From NCBI GenBank assembly GCA_035560815.1, contig DATMYR010000069.1:124001-188000 (forward strand): DNA of 64,000 bases. The letters are read 5' to 3'. Within the stretch, counting starts at the first letter, position 1; every line of letters begins with the position of its first letter. This stretch comes from UBA5314 sp035560815 (GTDB lineage: Bacteria > Bacillota > Syntrophomonadia > Syntrophomonadales > Syntrophomonadaceae). The notes beneath the pieces are model-generated. The model was not told where the DNA came from. It made no database searches and saw only the letters and a program-made list of their open reading frames with translations. Below, one piece after another: positions 1 to 8,646 of the stretch. The translations under genes and the position numbers were made by a program.

Positions 1-143
1 GGTCAACGGAAGGGGTGCGGGTGGTGGCAAGGCAAGCGCGCCAGGCTGGCGCCAGTGATGAAGAGATCATGGAAGTCCTTCGCCTGGCTTATTTTGTCAG
101 CGGCATGGACACGGTCAAGACCTTTTTGGTAGCCTTTGAATAG
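1..143 (+). CDS. carboxymuconolactone decarboxylase-like protein, C-terminal fragment
   Basis: The gene is cut by the window edge. The reading frame beginning at base 3 is open to the TAG at 141-143 and encodes about 46 residues. The frame contains the pattern ARQAGASDEEIMEVLRLAY followed by a GMDT stretch. This resembles the C-terminal helix of AhpD/carboxymuconolactone decarboxylase proteins, where an alpha-helical bundle carries 'A...G.s.eEi.Evl'. The CxxC or His active-site region would lie upstream of the window, so the exact activity cannot be assigned. It ends 11 bases before the HAD gene and is probably co-transcribed with it. Confidence 0.55.
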   Translation, partial: STEGVRVVARQARQAGASDEEIMEVLRLAYFVSGMDTVKTFLVAFE

Positions 144-154
144 GTGGTGAAAAT

Positions 155-862
155 ATGTTTGATGCTATACTGTTCGATCTGGATGGCACCTTGTTAGATA
201 TTGATATGGACTTTTTCCTGAAGCATTATTTTGAAAGGATGGCAGGAATGGCCGGTGACTATGGAGTGAGGGATGGAAAACGGCTGGTGGAGCAGGTTTG
301 GAAATCCACAGCCGCCATGATAGGCAACCGCGATCCCGGAGTGTTTAATGAAGAGGCCTTTATGAACGACTTTTTTTCCGATTGGGAGTTTCCTGAGGAA
401 CATACCCGCGGTTTCTTCAATGATTTCTATATAAAAGGTTTTCCACTCCTCAGAGAGCTATGCCAGCCGCTGCCATCGGTTCCAGGTTTGATTGAAACGG
501 TGTTTCGTAAATCGGGCAAGGTTGTCATTGCAACCAATGCTGTGTTTCCTCGTGAGGCTATTCAACAGCGGTTAAACTGGGCAGGGATTGGGAATTTTCC
601 TTATGAATTGGTTACATCTTATGAGCTAATGCATTTTTGCAAACCTCACCCTGAATACTACCAGGAAATATCTGAAATGATTGGAGTACCACCAGAACGC
701 TGCTTGATGGTGGGCAACGACAAAGGAGAAGACCTGCCAGCTGGCCGGGTGGGGATGAAGACTTTCCTGGTGGAAGACGGTCTGATTGATTCAGACGTGG
801 ATCTGATCCCTGATTGGCAGGGAAGCCTGGCTGAGCTTGAAACCTTCATTGGTCGACTCTAG
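155..862 (+). CDS. HAD-superfamily hydrolase (subfamily IA)
   Basis: This 235-residue protein is a HAD-type phosphatase-like hydrolase. Motif I, DLDGT, sits at residues 8-12 with the nucleophile Asp8 and acid/base Asp10. A helical cap follows at about residues 18-95. Motif II is the Thr of ATNA near residue 125, motif III the Lys of CKPHPEYY near 162, and motif IV the GNDKGED acidic pair near 187-192. The ATG is preceded by a purine-rich GGTGGTG. The layout is that of a small soluble phosphatase of the phosphoglycolate phosphatase/YjjG group. The substrate cannot be read from the sequence. Confidence 0.85.
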   Translation: MFDAILFDLDGTLLDIDMDFFLKHYFERMAGMAGDYGVRDGKRLVEQVWKSTAAMIGNRDPGVFNEEAFMNDFFSDWEFPEEHTRGFFNDFYIKGFPLLRELCQPLPSVPGLIETVFRKSGKVVIATNAVFPREAIQQRLNWAGIGNFPYELVTSYELMHFCKPHPEYYQEISEMIGVPPERCLMVGNDKGEDLPAGRVGMKTFLVEDGLIDSDVDLIPDWQGSLAELETFIGRL

Positions 863-951
863 GGAAACAACGGAACGGTTGGTTTCGTTACATGTAAATA
901 AGATTAAAACGCCTTCTGGCTGGGCATGATATATGCAGAATCATACGGGAG

Positions 952-1146
952 GTGGGAGCGATTCCCCGTTCGAAGAAAGTCCTTACCCAGAAGGATTTGA
1001 TGAAAATCGAAATTGCCAAGGAACTAGGTATCTGGGAAGATGTTGAGCGTTACGGTTGGGGAGCACTCAGCAATGCCACCTGCGGCAGGGTAGGCGGAAT
1101 CTTGCACAGCCGCTTAAAAAATCAGGAGAAAACCAGTGATCAATAA
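952..1146 (+). CDS. small acid-soluble spore protein, SspF-like alpha/beta type
   Basis: The 64-residue product resembles SspF-type minor alpha/beta SASPs, which bind and protect DNA in the spore core. After a basic N-terminus the helix pattern 'EIAKELGIWEDV' is followed by 'YGWGAL' and 'GRVGGILHSRL', the two conserved SASP helices. The start is odd. The only classical in-frame start is GTG at 952, yet the best Shine-Dalgarno (GGGAGG, 947-952) overlaps it; an ATT at 961 would have ideal spacing. A CATGATA at 925-931 fits a sigma-G -10 box, but its -35 partner is poor. A strong terminator follows directly, so the gene is monocistronic. Confidence 0.8.
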   Translation: MGAIPRSKKVLTQKDLMKIEIAKELGIWEDVERYGWGALSNATCGRVGGILHSRLKNQEKTSDQ

Positions 1147-1182
1147 ACCCGGTCCTTTTTAGGACCGGGTTACTGCTTTTTA
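1146..1182 (+). terminator. Rho-independent terminator of the SASP gene
   Basis: An 11-bp perfect stem (AACCCGGTCCT, 1146-1156, with its complement at 1161-1171) has a 4-nt loop. It is followed by a T-rich tract (ACTGCTTTTT) two bases beyond the sspF-like gene's stop codon. Confidence 0.9.
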
Positions 1183-1310
1183 TAGAGGATTGGGGATGCT
1201 TTTAAAACCTGTTGCCGGGAAGAAAAGGTATAATTATAAAGAGCTAATTCTGGTACACTGTCAACGCTAAACTTGGTATTAATAATGTACCGATCAGGGA
1301 GAGGAGAAAT

Positions 1311-1784
1311 ATGAGCCCTATCGAGAGAGTCAGGGCCTATTTTCAGGCCCAAAAAGTAAACATTGATATTATTGAAATGGACGAGGATACCAGCACCGCT
1401 TACCTGGCGGCCACGGCTCTGGGCACTGAAGTAGGACAGATTGCCAAATCCATCCTATTCAAGAGCCGGAACAGCGACTATCTTATGGTTGTTTCAGCCG
1501 GGGATGTGCGCATTGACACCCGGGCCATCAAGGAGTTAGTAGGGGTTAAGGTTCGTATGGCCAACGGAGAAGAAGTACAGGAAATGACTGGTTTCAATAT
1601 CGGGGGCGTCTGTCCCTTTGCTCTGCAAAAGCCGATTCCCATATACCTGGATGAAAGTCTGAAACGCTATCCCATTGTCTACGCCGCAGCAGGCACCTCC
1701 AATACAGCTGTTCCTGTGAGCTTTTTACAATTGCAAAAGATAACCGGTGGATCGCCCTGCCAGGTCACCCTGCCCCCCGCCTAG
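1311..1784 (+). CDS. YbaK/EbsC-family aminoacyl-tRNA deacylase
   Basis: The 157-residue protein is a stand-alone YbaK/ProX-type editing domain. These domains hydrolyse mischarged tRNAs such as Cys- or Ala-tRNAPro in trans. Family features visible are the N-terminal 'TSTAYLAATALGTEVGQIAKSI' region (residues 27-48), the conserved Lys in QIAKSILFK, the strand DYLMVVSAGDVRID, and the glycine-rich GVCPFAL loop. It ends with 'YAAAGTSN', the substrate-pocket loop. The ATG follows GAGAGGAGAAAT, a good ribosome-binding site. The gene lies 32 bases upstream of dnaE and may be its first operon partner. Tight substrate assignment is not possible. Confidence 0.88.
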   Translation: MSPIERVRAYFQAQKVNIDIIEMDEDTSTAYLAATALGTEVGQIAKSILFKSRNSDYLMVVSAGDVRIDTRAIKELVGVKVRMANGEEVQEMTGFNIGGVCPFALQKPIPIYLDESLKRYPIVYAAAGTSNTAVPVSFLQLQKITGGSPCQVTLPPA

Positions 1785-1816
1785 GAGTCAGGCGAACGGC
1801 GGAAAAGGAGTCGGAT

Positions 1817-4800
1817 ATGGAAAAGGGTTTTGTTCATTTACACACACATACGGAATATAGTCTTCTCGATGGTGCCTGCCGAATTAAGAATGTGATCAAA
1901 AGGGCGGTGGAATTGGAAATGCCGGCTCTGGCCATCACCGACCACGGTGTGCTTTACGGCGTCATTGATTTCTACCGCCAGGCTAAGAAACAGGGCATTA
2001 AACCCATTATCGGCTGTGAAGTGTATGTGGCTCCTCGCAGCCGCTTGGACCGGGAAGCCCATGTGGATGATAATCTCGCCCATCTGGTTCTCCTGTGCAA
2101 AGACCAGGAGGGATACAAAAATTTGGTGCAACTGGTCAGCCGCGCTTATCTGGAGGGCTTTTATTATAAACCGCGTGTCGACCGCGAGCTTCTGGAGCAA
2201 TACCACTCCGGATTAATCGCCATGTCCGCCTGCCTGGCGGGAGAGATTCCTCGGAGGTTGATGGAGGGAAATTTTTATGAAGCCCGCCAAATTGCCTTAT
2301 ATTATGATAAATTGTTCGGCCGGGGCAACTTCTACCTGGAACTGCAGGACCACGGCCTGGAGGAGGATAAAAAAGTCTGCCGGGAGCTGTGTGCATTAAG
2401 CGAGGAAACCGGCATTCCCCTGGTGGCCAGCAATGACTTTCATTATATCAACCGTTCCGATGCCACGGTGCACGATGTGCTGCTTTGCATCCAAACCGGC
2501 ACCGTGGTTAATGATGAAAAGCGCATGCGTTTTTCCGGCAGCGAGTTTTATATGAAGAGCGAGGAGGAAATGGGCCAGCTTTTTCCTCAACATCCGCAAG
2601 CCATTCGTAATACCCTGGAAATAGCCCGAGCCTGCAATCTGGAATTTACCTTCGGCGAGTTTCATCTACCTGCTTATGACCTGCCGTCCGGGTTTTCCCC
2701 TGAGGATTACCTGGCCCGCTTAGCCCGGGAACGTTTTCCCAGTAAATATGGGGAAGACGACCAGGTAGCCAGAGAGCGCCTGGAATACGAGCTCCGGGTG
2801 ATCAAGCAGATGGGATTTGCCGGGTATTTTCTGATTGTACAGGACCTGGTCAATTGGGCGCGAGAGCACCGGGTGCCGGTGGGGCCTGGCCGTGGATCGG
2901 CGGCCGGCAGCCTGGTTTCTTATGTTCTGGGTATCACCAACATCGATCCTCTCCGGTATGGGCTTCTATTCGAACGTTTTCTCAATCCCGAGCGGGTAAG
3001 CATGCCGGATATTGATATCGATTTCTGCTTCGAAAAACGGGATCAAATTATTGAATATATCATTGAGAAATACGGCAGCGACCGGGTAGCCCAAATCATC
3101 ACCTTCGGTACCATGGCCGCCCGGGCTGCAATCCGCGATGTGGGGCGGGCCTTGGACATCCCTTATGGGGACGTGGATCGCATCGCCAAGATGATTCCTG
3201 CCGAACTGGGGGTCACCATTGATCGGGCACTGGAAATATCCTCTGATCTAGTTCAAGCCTGTGAGCGGGATTATGACACGCGGCGGATCATTGATTTGGC
3301 TCGGGCGATAGAAGGGATGCCCCGCCATGCCTCTATTCATGCCGCCGGTGTAGTCATCGGAAAGCAAGACCTGAGTTCCCTACTTCCCTTGCAAAGAACC
3401 AGTGACGGGCATGTTGTTACCCAGTTTACAAAAGAAATCGTGGAAGATATCGGCCTGTTGAAAATGGATATCCTGGGGCTCCGCACCCTGACGGTCATTG
3501 ACCGGGCTGTAGAGATCATCGAAAAAACCCGGGGTGTCAGCCTGGATATAGATCAGATGTCCCTGGATGATACAGATGTTTATCACCTTTTATCACAAGG
3601 AGACACAATTGGGGTTTTCCAACTTGAAAGCGACGGGATGCGCAGGATTCTATGCGAGCTGAAGCCCAATTGTTTTGAGGACGTGATTGCTGTCAATGCC
3701 CTTTATCGACCCGGACCCCTGGGCAGCGGTATGGTGGAAGATTTTATAAACTGTAAACAAGGCCGGCAGGAGATTGAATACCTGCATCCCCTCCTCCATG
3801 ATGCACTTAAGGAGACATACGGGGTTATCCTTTACCAGGAGCAGGTCATGAAAGTGGCCAGTGAGCTGGCAGACTTTACTATGGGTGAAGCTGATGTGCT
3901 GCGCCGGGCTATGGGTAAGAAAAAAGCGGCGGAGATTATTGCCCAGCGGGATAAATTTGTGGCCGGAGCCGGGAAGCACAACATCGCTCGGGATGTAGCC
4001 AGCCATATTTTCGATCTAATGGAGAGCTTTGCCGGCTATGGATTCAATAAGAGCCATGCGGCGGCTTATGCCCTCATCTCTTATCAGACTGCCTATCTTA
4101 AAGCCCACTATCCTGTAGAGTATATGTGCGCTTTCTTGAGTAGTGTTATTGATAATCAGGATCGGGTCGTGTTTTACCTGAAAGAGTGCCGGAGGCGCGG
4201 GATCAAAGTTCTGCCTCCTGACATTAACGAGAGTTTTGAGAACTTTACCGTAGCTCGAGATGGTATTCGTTTCGGGTTGGGAGCCATAAAAAATGTTGGA
4301 TATAACACGGTCAGCAATATTGTAAGTGTGCGGAAAAAGGGACCTTTTGTATCATTATTCGACTTTTGCCGGCGCATTGACCTGGGTCAGATAAACCGGC
4401 GCATGATGGAAAATACCATTGTAGCCGGCTGCTTTGATTCACTGGGAATCGCCAGACGGGAAGCCTTACAGATCATGGATGAGTGCCTGACCCTGGCGGC
4501 TCAAATCAAGCAGAACGAGTCCAGTCAGCAGCTCTCTTTGTTTGGGGACAGTGCAGCTCTGGTTGTGGAGCCGCTGCCTGCTTTGACGGGGGAAATGGAG
4601 GCCGGTGAACGCCTCAATCGAGAAAAAGAAGTTTTAGGTTTCTATGTATCCGGGAGTCCACTGGACCGTTTCCGGGATGTCGTTCCCCTGGTAAGCACCT
4701 GGGAGCTGGCTGAGCTGCAGGCCGAGCAAGATGAACACTATGTTCGCGTGGTGGGAACCGTGGTGAATTTTAACCGCCGGGTCAGCCGCAAAGGTGATAA

Positions 4801-5209
4801 TTATGCGCGCTTCTTCCTTGAAGATTTAAGCGGACGGCTGGAGGTACTGGTATTTCCTGCCGCTTTGCGAAACAATGGCGCTCAGATTCAGCCGGATCAA
4901 CCGCTGATCGTGGAAGGCTACCTGGATTTTCGGGATGACAACCCCAAAATATCTCTGCGTAAGGCCTTGCCGTTGCCCGATAAATTGCGAGAGCTTTTTG
5001 TCCGCCTGAACGGAGAGGCGGAAGAGGAAGGATTCCGGGAGCAGTTATTAAAAATATTGATCCAATACCCGGGTTCATTGGAGGTGCTCTTGCTCTTACC
5101 CGGTCGACGAGGCATCGCACTCAATGAAAAATTTCAGGTCGCCGCCAGCCCTGAACTTAAACAGGAGTTACAGGAACTATGTGGAAAGAATAATGTCTGG
5201 TTTAATTGA
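1817..5209 (+). CDS. dnaE: DNA polymerase III alpha subunit DnaE
   Basis: This 1130-residue C-family replicative polymerase has an N-terminal PHP domain (HLHTHTEYSLLDG, residues 7-19). The palm carries GPGRGSAAGS near 355-365 and the catalytic triad motif PDIDIDF near residue 397. The fingers and tandem HhH region follow, including GYGFNKSHAAAYA near 735. A C-terminal OB-fold lies near residues 975-1060 (VRVVGTVVNF). Length and layout fit DnaE and not the longer PolC, which clostridia carry elsewhere and which holds a proofreading exonuclease. DnaE here has none. The start ATG follows AAAAGGAG. It is probably transcribed together with mtrB and pfkA. Confidence 0.97.
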   Translation: MEKGFVHLHTHTEYSLLDGACRIKNVIKRAVELEMPALAITDHGVLYGVIDFYRQAKKQGIKPIIGCEVYVAPRSRLDREAHVDDNLAHLVLLCKDQEGYKNLVQLVSRAYLEGFYYKPRVDRELLEQYHSGLIAMSACLAGEIPRRLMEGNFYEARQIALYYDKLFGRGNFYLELQDHGLEEDKKVCRELCALSEETGIPLVASNDFHYINRSDATVHDVLLCIQTGTVVNDEKRMRFSGSEFYMKSEEEMGQLFPQHPQAIRNTLEIARACNLEFTFGEFHLPAYDLPSGFSPEDYLARLARERFPSKYGEDDQVARERLEYELRVIKQMGFAGYFLIVQDLVNWAREHRVPVGPGRGSAAGSLVSYVLGITNIDPLRYGLLFERFLNPERVSMPDIDIDFCFEKRDQIIEYIIEKYGSDRVAQIITFGTMAARAAIRDVGRALDIPYGDVDRIAKMIPAELGVTIDRALEISSDLVQACERDYDTRRIIDLARAIEGMPRHASIHAAGVVIGKQDLSSLLPLQRTSDGHVVTQFTKEIVEDIGLLKMDILGLRTLTVIDRAVEIIEKTRGVSLDIDQMSLDDTDVYHLLSQGDTIGVFQLESDGMRRILCELKPNCFEDVIAVNALYRPGPLGSGMVEDFINCKQGRQEIEYLHPLLHDALKETYGVILYQEQVMKVASELADFTMGEADVLRRAMGKKKAAEIIAQRDKFVAGAGKHNIARDVASHIFDLMESFAGYGFNKSHAAAYALISYQTAYLKAHYPVEYMCAFLSSVIDNQDRVVFYLKECRRRGIKVLPPDINESFENFTVARDGIRFGLGAIKNVGYNTVSNIVSVRKKGPFVSLFDFCRRIDLGQINRRMMENTIVAGCFDSLGIARREALQIMDECLTLAAQIKQNESSQQLSLFGDSAALVVEPLPALTGEMEAGERLNREKEVLGFYVSGSPLDRFRDVVPLVSTWELAELQAEQDEHYVRVVGTVVNFNRRVSRKGDNYARFFLEDLSGRLEVLVFPAALRNNGAQIQPDQPLIVEGYLDFRDDNPKISLRKALPLPDKLRELFVRLNGEAEEEGFREQLLKILIQYPGSLEVLLLLPGRRGIALNEKFQVAASPELKQELQELCGKNNVWFN

Positions 5210-5241
5210 ACCAGGCGTCCCAAAGAAAGGAGTGAGCTTGC

Positions 5242-5505
5242 ATGAATGACGGATATATGGGAGATGACTATATTGTAGTAAAAGCCCTGGAAAACGGTGT
5301 GACGATTATCGGTTTGAGCCGTGGGAAAGACACCCGTTTTAATCACACTGAAAAGCTTGATAAAGGTGAGATAATGATTTTTCAGTTTACCGAGTACACT
5401 TCGGCAGTCAAGATTCGAGGCCGGGCCGAGGTCGCACATCGCTATGGAAACATGCAAAGTGAAGGTCCGGTTTCATCCCGGGGAGAGGGCAAGGCCCATA
5501 CCTAA
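5242..5505 (+). CDS. mtrB: trp RNA-binding attenuation protein (TRAP)
   Basis: The 87-residue protein aligns without gaps through about 70 residues to the tryptophan-activated ring protein TRAP of Bacillus. TRAP binds arrays of GAG/UAG triplets in trp leader RNA. The RNA-contacting residues Lys37, Lys56 and Arg58 of B. subtilis are kept as Lys38, Lys57 and Arg59, in the motifs EKLDKGE and KIRG. The tryptophan-pocket loop reads SRGKDT, with Thr25 replaced by Ser26. About 12 extra C-terminal residues (SSRGEGKAHT) extend past the usual 75. It sits alone between dnaE and pfkA, away from trp genes, with the start after AAAGGAGTG. No anti-TRAP gene is seen in the window. Confidence 0.93.
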   Translation: MNDGYMGDDYIVVKALENGVTIIGLSRGKDTRFNHTEKLDKGEIMIFQFTEYTSAVKIRGRAEVAHRYGNMQSEGPVSSRGEGKAHT

Positions 5506-5608
5506 TCGACTCGCATTGTAATAATCTTGCAGCTTCTCTGGGACAATATATCCTTAGCATATATTTGTTTTAAGGTTCCGCTTAAACCTGTATAAACAGG
5601 AGGTTTTT

Positions 5609-6565
5609 ATGACTAGAATTGCAGTTCTCACAAGCGGAGGGGATGCTCCCGGGATGAACGCTGCTATACGAGCTGCCGCCCGTTCCGGGCTGTACAGGGA
5701 TTTCGAAGTGTTTGGCGTTAATCAAGGTTTCGAGGGCTTAATCGCCGGTCACCTGGAAAAAATGTCACTGGGCTCGGTGGCTGACATTATTCACCGGGGT
5801 GGGACGATTCTGCAGACCTCGCGCTCCCAGGCCTTTTTTACCCCCGACGGCCGGGAAGAGGCTCGAAACCAAATGCAGAAAAGAAAAATTGAACACCTGA
5901 TCGTAATCGGGGGCAATGGAAGTCTGCGCGGCGGCTATGAGCTTTCCCAACTGGGGATCAATGTCATCGGCCTGCCGGCTACCATTGATAATGACATTGT
6001 CTATACTAGATCTATCGGGTTCGATACTGCTATCAACACTGTATTAGAGGCCATCAATCGCATTCGCGACACAGCCACCAGCCATGGCCGGGTTTTCATT
6101 ATCGAAGTCATGGGACGGCATTGTGGGGAAATTGCCTTGAGCTCTGGTGTGGCCGGTGGGGCAGAGTCGATTTTAATCCCGGAAGTCGAAACCGATCTTG
6201 ACGAAGTGGTCGATAAAATTAAGAGGGGAGCCCAACGGGGCAAACTTCATAGCATAATCGTGGCCGCGGAGGGGGTTTGCCCGATCATGGATTTACAGGA
6301 TTACCTCCACGAGAAGACCGGGCATGAAATCCGGGTCAGTATTTTGGGGCATATCCAACGGGGAGGCACCCCTACGGCGGTAGACCGCATTATGGCTTCC
6401 TGCATGGGCAAAGCGGCTGTGGATTATATCGCCGATGGAGAAAGAAATGTGATGGTATCCGAGCAGCAGGGCCATTATTATCCCATTCCCCTGCAGCTGG
6501 TTGTTCAAGGCACTCGGACTATAGCACTTGATCTGTATGAACTGGCCAGGGTACTCTCCATATGA
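5609..6565 (+). CDS. pfkA: 6-phosphofructokinase (PfkA type)
   Basis: The 318-residue enzyme belongs to the PfkA family, which phosphorylates fructose 6-phosphate in glycolysis. Typical motifs are TSGGDAPGMNAAIRA at the N-terminus, HRGGTIL near residue 55, TIDND near 125, and EVMGRHCGEIAL, GGAESILIPE and QRGGTPTAVDR downstream. Two oddities are visible. The usual GGDGS nucleotide loop reads GGNGS, replacing the Mg-chelating Asp103 by Asn, and the loop after TIDND is one residue shorter than in Bacillus (IVYTRSIGF). The start follows a strong AGGAGG. It is paired with pyk 74 bases downstream, as in many Firmicutes. Confidence 0.93.
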   Translation: MTRIAVLTSGGDAPGMNAAIRAAARSGLYRDFEVFGVNQGFEGLIAGHLEKMSLGSVADIIHRGGTILQTSRSQAFFTPDGREEARNQMQKRKIEHLIVIGGNGSLRGGYELSQLGINVIGLPATIDNDIVYTRSIGFDTAINTVLEAINRIRDTATSHGRVFIIEVMGRHCGEIALSSGVAGGAESILIPEVETDLDEVVDKIKRGAQRGKLHSIIVAAEGVCPIMDLQDYLHEKTGHEIRVSILGHIQRGGTPTAVDRIMASCMGKAAVDYIADGERNVMVSEQQGHYYPIPLQLVVQGTRTIALDLYELARVLSI

Positions 6566-6639
6566 TCACCAGGGTAGGATTTTAATTGGGGGACAATTAT
6601 TAGGCTCCAAATCGGGGCCAAGAGGGGGCGTTTAAGACG

Positions 6640-8388
6640 GTGAGAAAGACCAAAATTATTGCCACCATAGGACCGGCCAGCCAGGAAGTTCAGATACTCT
6701 GCGAAATGATGGAGGCAGGGATGAATGTCGCCCGACTCAATTTCTCCCATGGAAGCCACCAGGAACATCAGGAACGCATCGACAAGCTGCGGGAAGCAGC
6801 GCGTCTTCAGGGAAAGCCCATTGCCATTATGCTTGATACGAAGGGACCGGAGATTCGTACCGGTACTCTGGCAGCCGGGAAGGTGATTCTGAAGGCCAGC
6901 CAGCGCCTGGTCCTTACCACCCGTGCGGTGGCTGGAGATAGCAGCGAGGTTCAAGTGAGCTATCGGGATCTTCCCGGTGAAGTTACACCGGGGGATAATA
7001 TCCTCTTGTCTGACGGACTCATCAATCTACTGGTGGAGGAAACTAACTCCACTGATATCATTTGCCGGGTTTTAAACGGAGGAGAGCTGGGGGAGCAAAA
7101 GGGCGTGAATGTGCCCGGTGTGCGGGTCGGCCTTCCTTTTATCAGCGAACAGGACCGGTCTGACCTTCATTTCGGCATAGAAAATCAAGTCGATTTTATC
7201 GCTGCTTCCTTTGTGCGCAGTGCAGACGATGTATTGGAGATCCGCAGGATTGTAGAACAAAGGAATGCGGATATTGATATTATTGCCAAAATTGAAAGCC
7301 AGCAGGGAGTCGACAATCTGGACGATATTATCAAGGTTGCGGATGGGGTTATGGTAGCCCGCGGTGATCTGGGGGTTGAAATCCCGGCTGAAGAAGTGCC
7401 CCTGGTGCAAAAATCCATTGTGGAAAAGTGCAGCCGGGCCGGGAAAATTGTTATTATCGCCACCCAGATGCTGGAGTCCATGATTATCAATCCCCGCCCA
7501 ACCCGGGCTGAAGTATCTGATGTTGCCAATGCGATATTCGAGGGAGCTGATGCCATTATGCTTTCCGGTGAATCCGCTGCCGGCAAGTATCCCGTGGAAG
7601 TGGTCAAGACCCAGGCTCGTATAGCCACTCGAACAGAAGAGGCTTTACCCTACCAGGAGATTCTTCGCAAAAAACGTCTTCAACACAATTTGTCGGTTAC
7701 CGATGCTATCAGCTATGCCTGCTGTGCAACTGCCCTCAGTCTGGGCATATCAGCCATTATTAGCGCCACCCGCAGCGGATATACAGCCAGGATGGTTGCG
7801 CGGTACCGGCCGCAAGCCACTGTCATAGCTGCAACCCCCTGCCCACGGGTGTATAACAAGCTGGCTCTGGTCTGGGGAGTATACCCGGTATTGATCCAGG
7901 AAACCAGTGGTACTGACGACCTGTTCGAAGAATCCATCAACTGCGCTTTGAAATCTTCCTACATAAACAACGGCGACCTGATCGTACTCACAGCTGGAAT
8001 ACCAGCCGGGTTTTCCGGGGCCACAAACATGCTCAAGGTTCATGTGGTGGGCAACATTTTGACGCAGGGGATGGGCATTGGGCAGGTTCCGGTGACCGGT
8101 AAAGTTAGATTGATTTCCCACCCGGCCGACCTGGAGAATATCGAAAAAGGAGACATCGTCGTGACAGTTGCTGCCAATGCCCAGTTCGGGCCCTACCTGG
8201 GCCGAATCGGTGCTCTGGTTGCCGAGGAAGGGGGACTTACCTCGGATGCTGCCATCATGGGCTTGACTGCCAACATCCCGGTGGTAGTTGGGGCCCGAGA
8301 AGCAACCCACGTCCTGCACGACGGTATGGTCGTAACAGTTGATACGCCACGGGGGAGGGTCTATCAGGGAGCAGCCCGGGTGCTTTAA
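6640..8388 (+). CDS. pyk: pyruvate kinase with C-terminal PEP-utilising-like domain
   Basis: The 582-residue enzyme converts PEP and ADP to pyruvate and ATP. The core begins RKTKIIATIGPAS and contains MLDTKGPEIRTG near residue 66 and IIAKIESQQGVDN near 211, the catalytic Lys/Glu strand. The substrate loop ARGDLGVE and ATQMLESMI follow. The last ~110 residues form the extra domain found in Bacillus-type pyruvate kinases, related to the phosphohistidine domain of PPDK. Its signature reads GGLTSDAAIMG, so the His that is phosphorylated in PPDK and enzyme I is Asp here. The domain is therefore unlikely to carry phosphate. It has a GTG start. It is probably transcribed with pfkA, and a strong terminator follows. 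Confidence 0.96.
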   Translation: MRKTKIIATIGPASQEVQILCEMMEAGMNVARLNFSHGSHQEHQERIDKLREAARLQGKPIAIMLDTKGPEIRTGTLAAGKVILKASQRLVLTTRAVAGDSSEVQVSYRDLPGEVTPGDNILLSDGLINLLVEETNSTDIICRVLNGGELGEQKGVNVPGVRVGLPFISEQDRSDLHFGIENQVDFIAASFVRSADDVLEIRRIVEQRNADIDIIAKIESQQGVDNLDDIIKVADGVMVARGDLGVEIPAEEVPLVQKSIVEKCSRAGKIVIIATQMLESMIINPRPTRAEVSDVANAIFEGADAIMLSGESAAGKYPVEVVKTQARIATRTEEALPYQEILRKKRLQHNLSVTDAISYACCATALSLGISAIISATRSGYTARMVARYRPQATVIAATPCPRVYNKLALVWGVYPVLIQETSGTDDLFEESINCALKSSYINNGDLIVLTAGIPAGFSGATNMLKVHVVGNILTQGMGIGQVPVTGKVRLISHPADLENIEKGDIVVTVAANAQFGPYLGRIGALVAEEGGLTSDAAIMGLTANIPVVVGAREATHVLHDGMVVTVDTPRGRVYQGAARVL

Positions 8389-8417
8389 TACGAAATCCTT
8401 GCTTGGGTTTATAGAAA

Positions 8418-8452
8418 AAAGGGGACCTCATCAAAATGAGGTCCCTTTGCTT
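8418..8452. terminator. bidirectional terminator between pyk and crt
   Basis: The hairpin has a stem AGGGGACCTCAT against ATGAGGTCCCTTT with a short AAA loop. An A-run lies on the left and a T-run on the right. It can therefore stop pyk on the plus strand and crt on the minus strand. Confidence 0.85.
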
Positions 8453-8646
8453 GGCTTATATCCCGTTCAATTTGAGATGATATGTTGACCGGACAAAAAA
8501 GACAGTATAGAGATTCTGATCGACTATATGCGGAAACATTTCCGATCTTTCCGACACATGGTCACCGTCACAGAATTGAGTGGTAAATCACTGGTCCGTA
8601 AAAACAACTTCCATCTCTAGCTTGACTCCAGGATCACAGTAGAATT

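Noticed and set aside
1838..5124. Many long antisense and out-of-frame ORFs within dnaE.
   Set aside because: All fall inside a clearly coding gene, and none has its own ribosome-binding site or recognisable domain.
5506..5608. The pfkA leader as a possible TRAP target.
   Set aside because: It does not contain a run of GAG/UAG triplets at 2-3 base spacing. A small CCTGTATAAACAGG hairpin overlapping the ribosome-binding site is too short to claim.
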